Shown piece after piece: positions 63,234 to 64,000 of a stretch of 64,000 nt of DNA. Each line of letters opens with the position of its first letter. Position 1 is the stretch's first letter. The stretch is from NCBI GenBank assembly GCA_938045805.1, contig CALIBL010000011.1, positions 1 to 64,000 on the forward strand, in the 5' to 3' direction. The position numbers and the translations under genes were made by a program. Below the pieces are notes generated by a model. That model ran no database searches. It was given only the letters and a program-made list of their open reading frames with translations, and had not been told where the DNA came from. Origin of the DNA: an uncultured Rubripirellula sp. GTDB taxonomy: Bacteria > Planctomycetota > Planctomycetia > Pirellulales > Pirellulaceae.

Positions 63234-64000
63234 ATGCAGCTCGCAGCGAAGCTCATTCTCTTATTCCTAGCCGGCATCCTTTTGGTTGTCGGAATTTTTT
63301 CTTATGCGACGATCCAATCGGATAAGCAACTGGCAATCTTGGAACACCAGCAAAGAGCAAAAGAACTTGCGGAGGCGGTATCAAAAGATCCAGCTTTACG
63401 AGAGACCCAAAATCAATGGATCCAACCAACAGAGTCATCTAACACTAGACCTTTTCGAATCCAATCTCGGATCCGAATCATTGAAATTGGATCCTCTGGC
63501 CAGCCCATTTCGAGTGACTTCCCGAGAGATCTTGTCCTAAAGCAGAAGGAAATCACAACCATCACGCGAATCGATGAATTTGGTCAACCTCGATTCTACT
63601 CTTACCTGCCTCTTGGAAAGAGCAACTCTTCCTCCACAGACAACCAACGAATCGAAATATCTGACACCGATCACGAGGCAACACAACGCATTCGACGGTC
63701 ACTAGTTTCATCACTCATGGCACTCGTCGGCGTAACCTCCTTGTCTGGAATCATTATCTGGATTGGTGGAGTTAAAATGGTGGGCCGCCCGCTGATGCTG
63801 TTGACAGAGAAAGTTCAAAGGATTGGACAGGGTGATTTCACGGGCCCCGTTCAACTACGCACCAAGGATGAGCTTGCAAGCCTCGGTGATGCGATCAATG
63901 AAATGTGTACTCAGCTAGCAGCGCAAAGAGGAACCATCCTCCAAGAAACAAAATCAAAGCTTGAAGCCATCGAGCACCTAAGACATTCCGATCGACTGAC
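63234..64000 (+). CDS. sensor histidine kinase, N-terminal part
   Basis: Open from ATG 63234 to the window end with no stop, at least 255 residues. The first membrane segment is KLILLFLAGILLVVGIFSYA, then an extracytoplasmic sensory domain of about 140 residues, a second membrane segment (SLMALVGVTSLSGIIIWIGG), and a HAMP linker (GRPLMLLTEKVQRIGQGDF, DELASLGDAINEM). The final residues (LEAIEHLRHSDRL) match the beginning of the HisKA dimerisation helix, where the phosphorylated His lies just beyond the cut. So the catalytic part is outside. A weak TAAGG before the ATG may serve as ribosome-binding site. Confidence 0.9.
   Translation, partial: MQLAAKLILLFLAGILLVVGIFSYATIQSDKQLAILEHQQRAKELAEAVSKDPALRETQNQWIQPTESSNTRPFRIQSRIRIIEIGSSGQPISSDFPRDLVLKQKEITTITRIDEFGQPRFYSYLPLGKSNSSSTDNQRIEISDTDHEATQRIRRSLVSSLMALVGVTSLSGIIIWIGGVKMVGRPLMLLTEKVQRIGQGDFTGPVQLRTKDELASLGDAINEMCTQLAAQRGTILQETKSKLEAIEHLRHSDRL

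Overview
The window looks like a chromosomal segment of a planctomycete, most likely from the Pirellulales. The markers are secreted DUF1501 and DUF1549/DUF1553 proteins (one with a CxxCH cytochrome-type motif), an ECF sigma factor of the planctomycete type next to a Ser/Thr kinase with a sensory ectodomain, PQQ-type beta-propellers, ThuA, Gfo/Idh/MocA and 3-carboxymuconate-cyclase-like lactonase proteins, and tRNA genes without an encoded CCA. The lineage is inferred from gene content; no rRNA is present. I see no insertion sequence, prophage, CRISPR array or replication origin.

Layout. 0-1.3 kb: AT-rich stretch, a coiled-coil protein of unknown function and tRNA-Arg. 1.3-12.5 kb: a GNAT acetyltransferase coupled to a myo-inositol oxygenase, a BFD-type ferredoxin, an M20 peptidase divergent from rlmN, two coupled amidohydrolase-like genes (three domains, only one with a metal site) and an M32 carboxypeptidase. 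12.6-19 kb: a zinc-ribbon membrane protein, an ECF sigma factor overlapping a sensor Ser/Thr kinase, a ThuA protein and a MoxR ATPase converging on a strong hairpin. 19-28 kb: a small catabolic locus (old yellow enzyme plus DapA-like lyase, divergent AraC regulator), a PQQ propeller, a DUF1289 protein, and a methyltransferase / TIM-barrel / esterase operon. 28.5-36.7 kb: a lone DUF1501 protein, moaA, and a minus-strand operon DUF1549/DUF1553 > DUF1501 > ECF sigma factor > membrane protein joining an anti-sigma-like N terminus to a DUF1553-like ectodomain. 37-47 kb: a pseudo histidine phosphatase coupled to rpe, a giant AsmA-like protein, an oxidoreductase, a second PQQ propeller and a short alkaline phosphatase. 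47-64 kb: rnc, a TPR lipoprotein, an S4 protein, a non-canonical Nramp transporter coupled to a GNAT enzyme, miaA, an ABC ATPase / membrane lipoprotein / L7/L12-like operon, tRNA-Asp, a lactonase, a His-rich metal-binding lipoprotein, an HtrA protease and the start of a sensor histidine kinase.

Best lead for a little-described system: the operon at 31.1-36.7 kb, in which an ECF sigma factor sits between two secreted DUF1501/DUF1553 proteins and a putative membrane regulator whose ectodomain resembles those proteins and carries CxxCH. This looks like signalling that reads out the state of the secreted machinery. A second theme is catalytic-site loss in several otherwise intact enzymes: two amidohydrolase domains, a histidine phosphatase (RHG to RPG), one hydrolase domain of an esterase, an Nramp carrier without DPGN/MPH, and an alkaline phosphatase without its usual C terminus.
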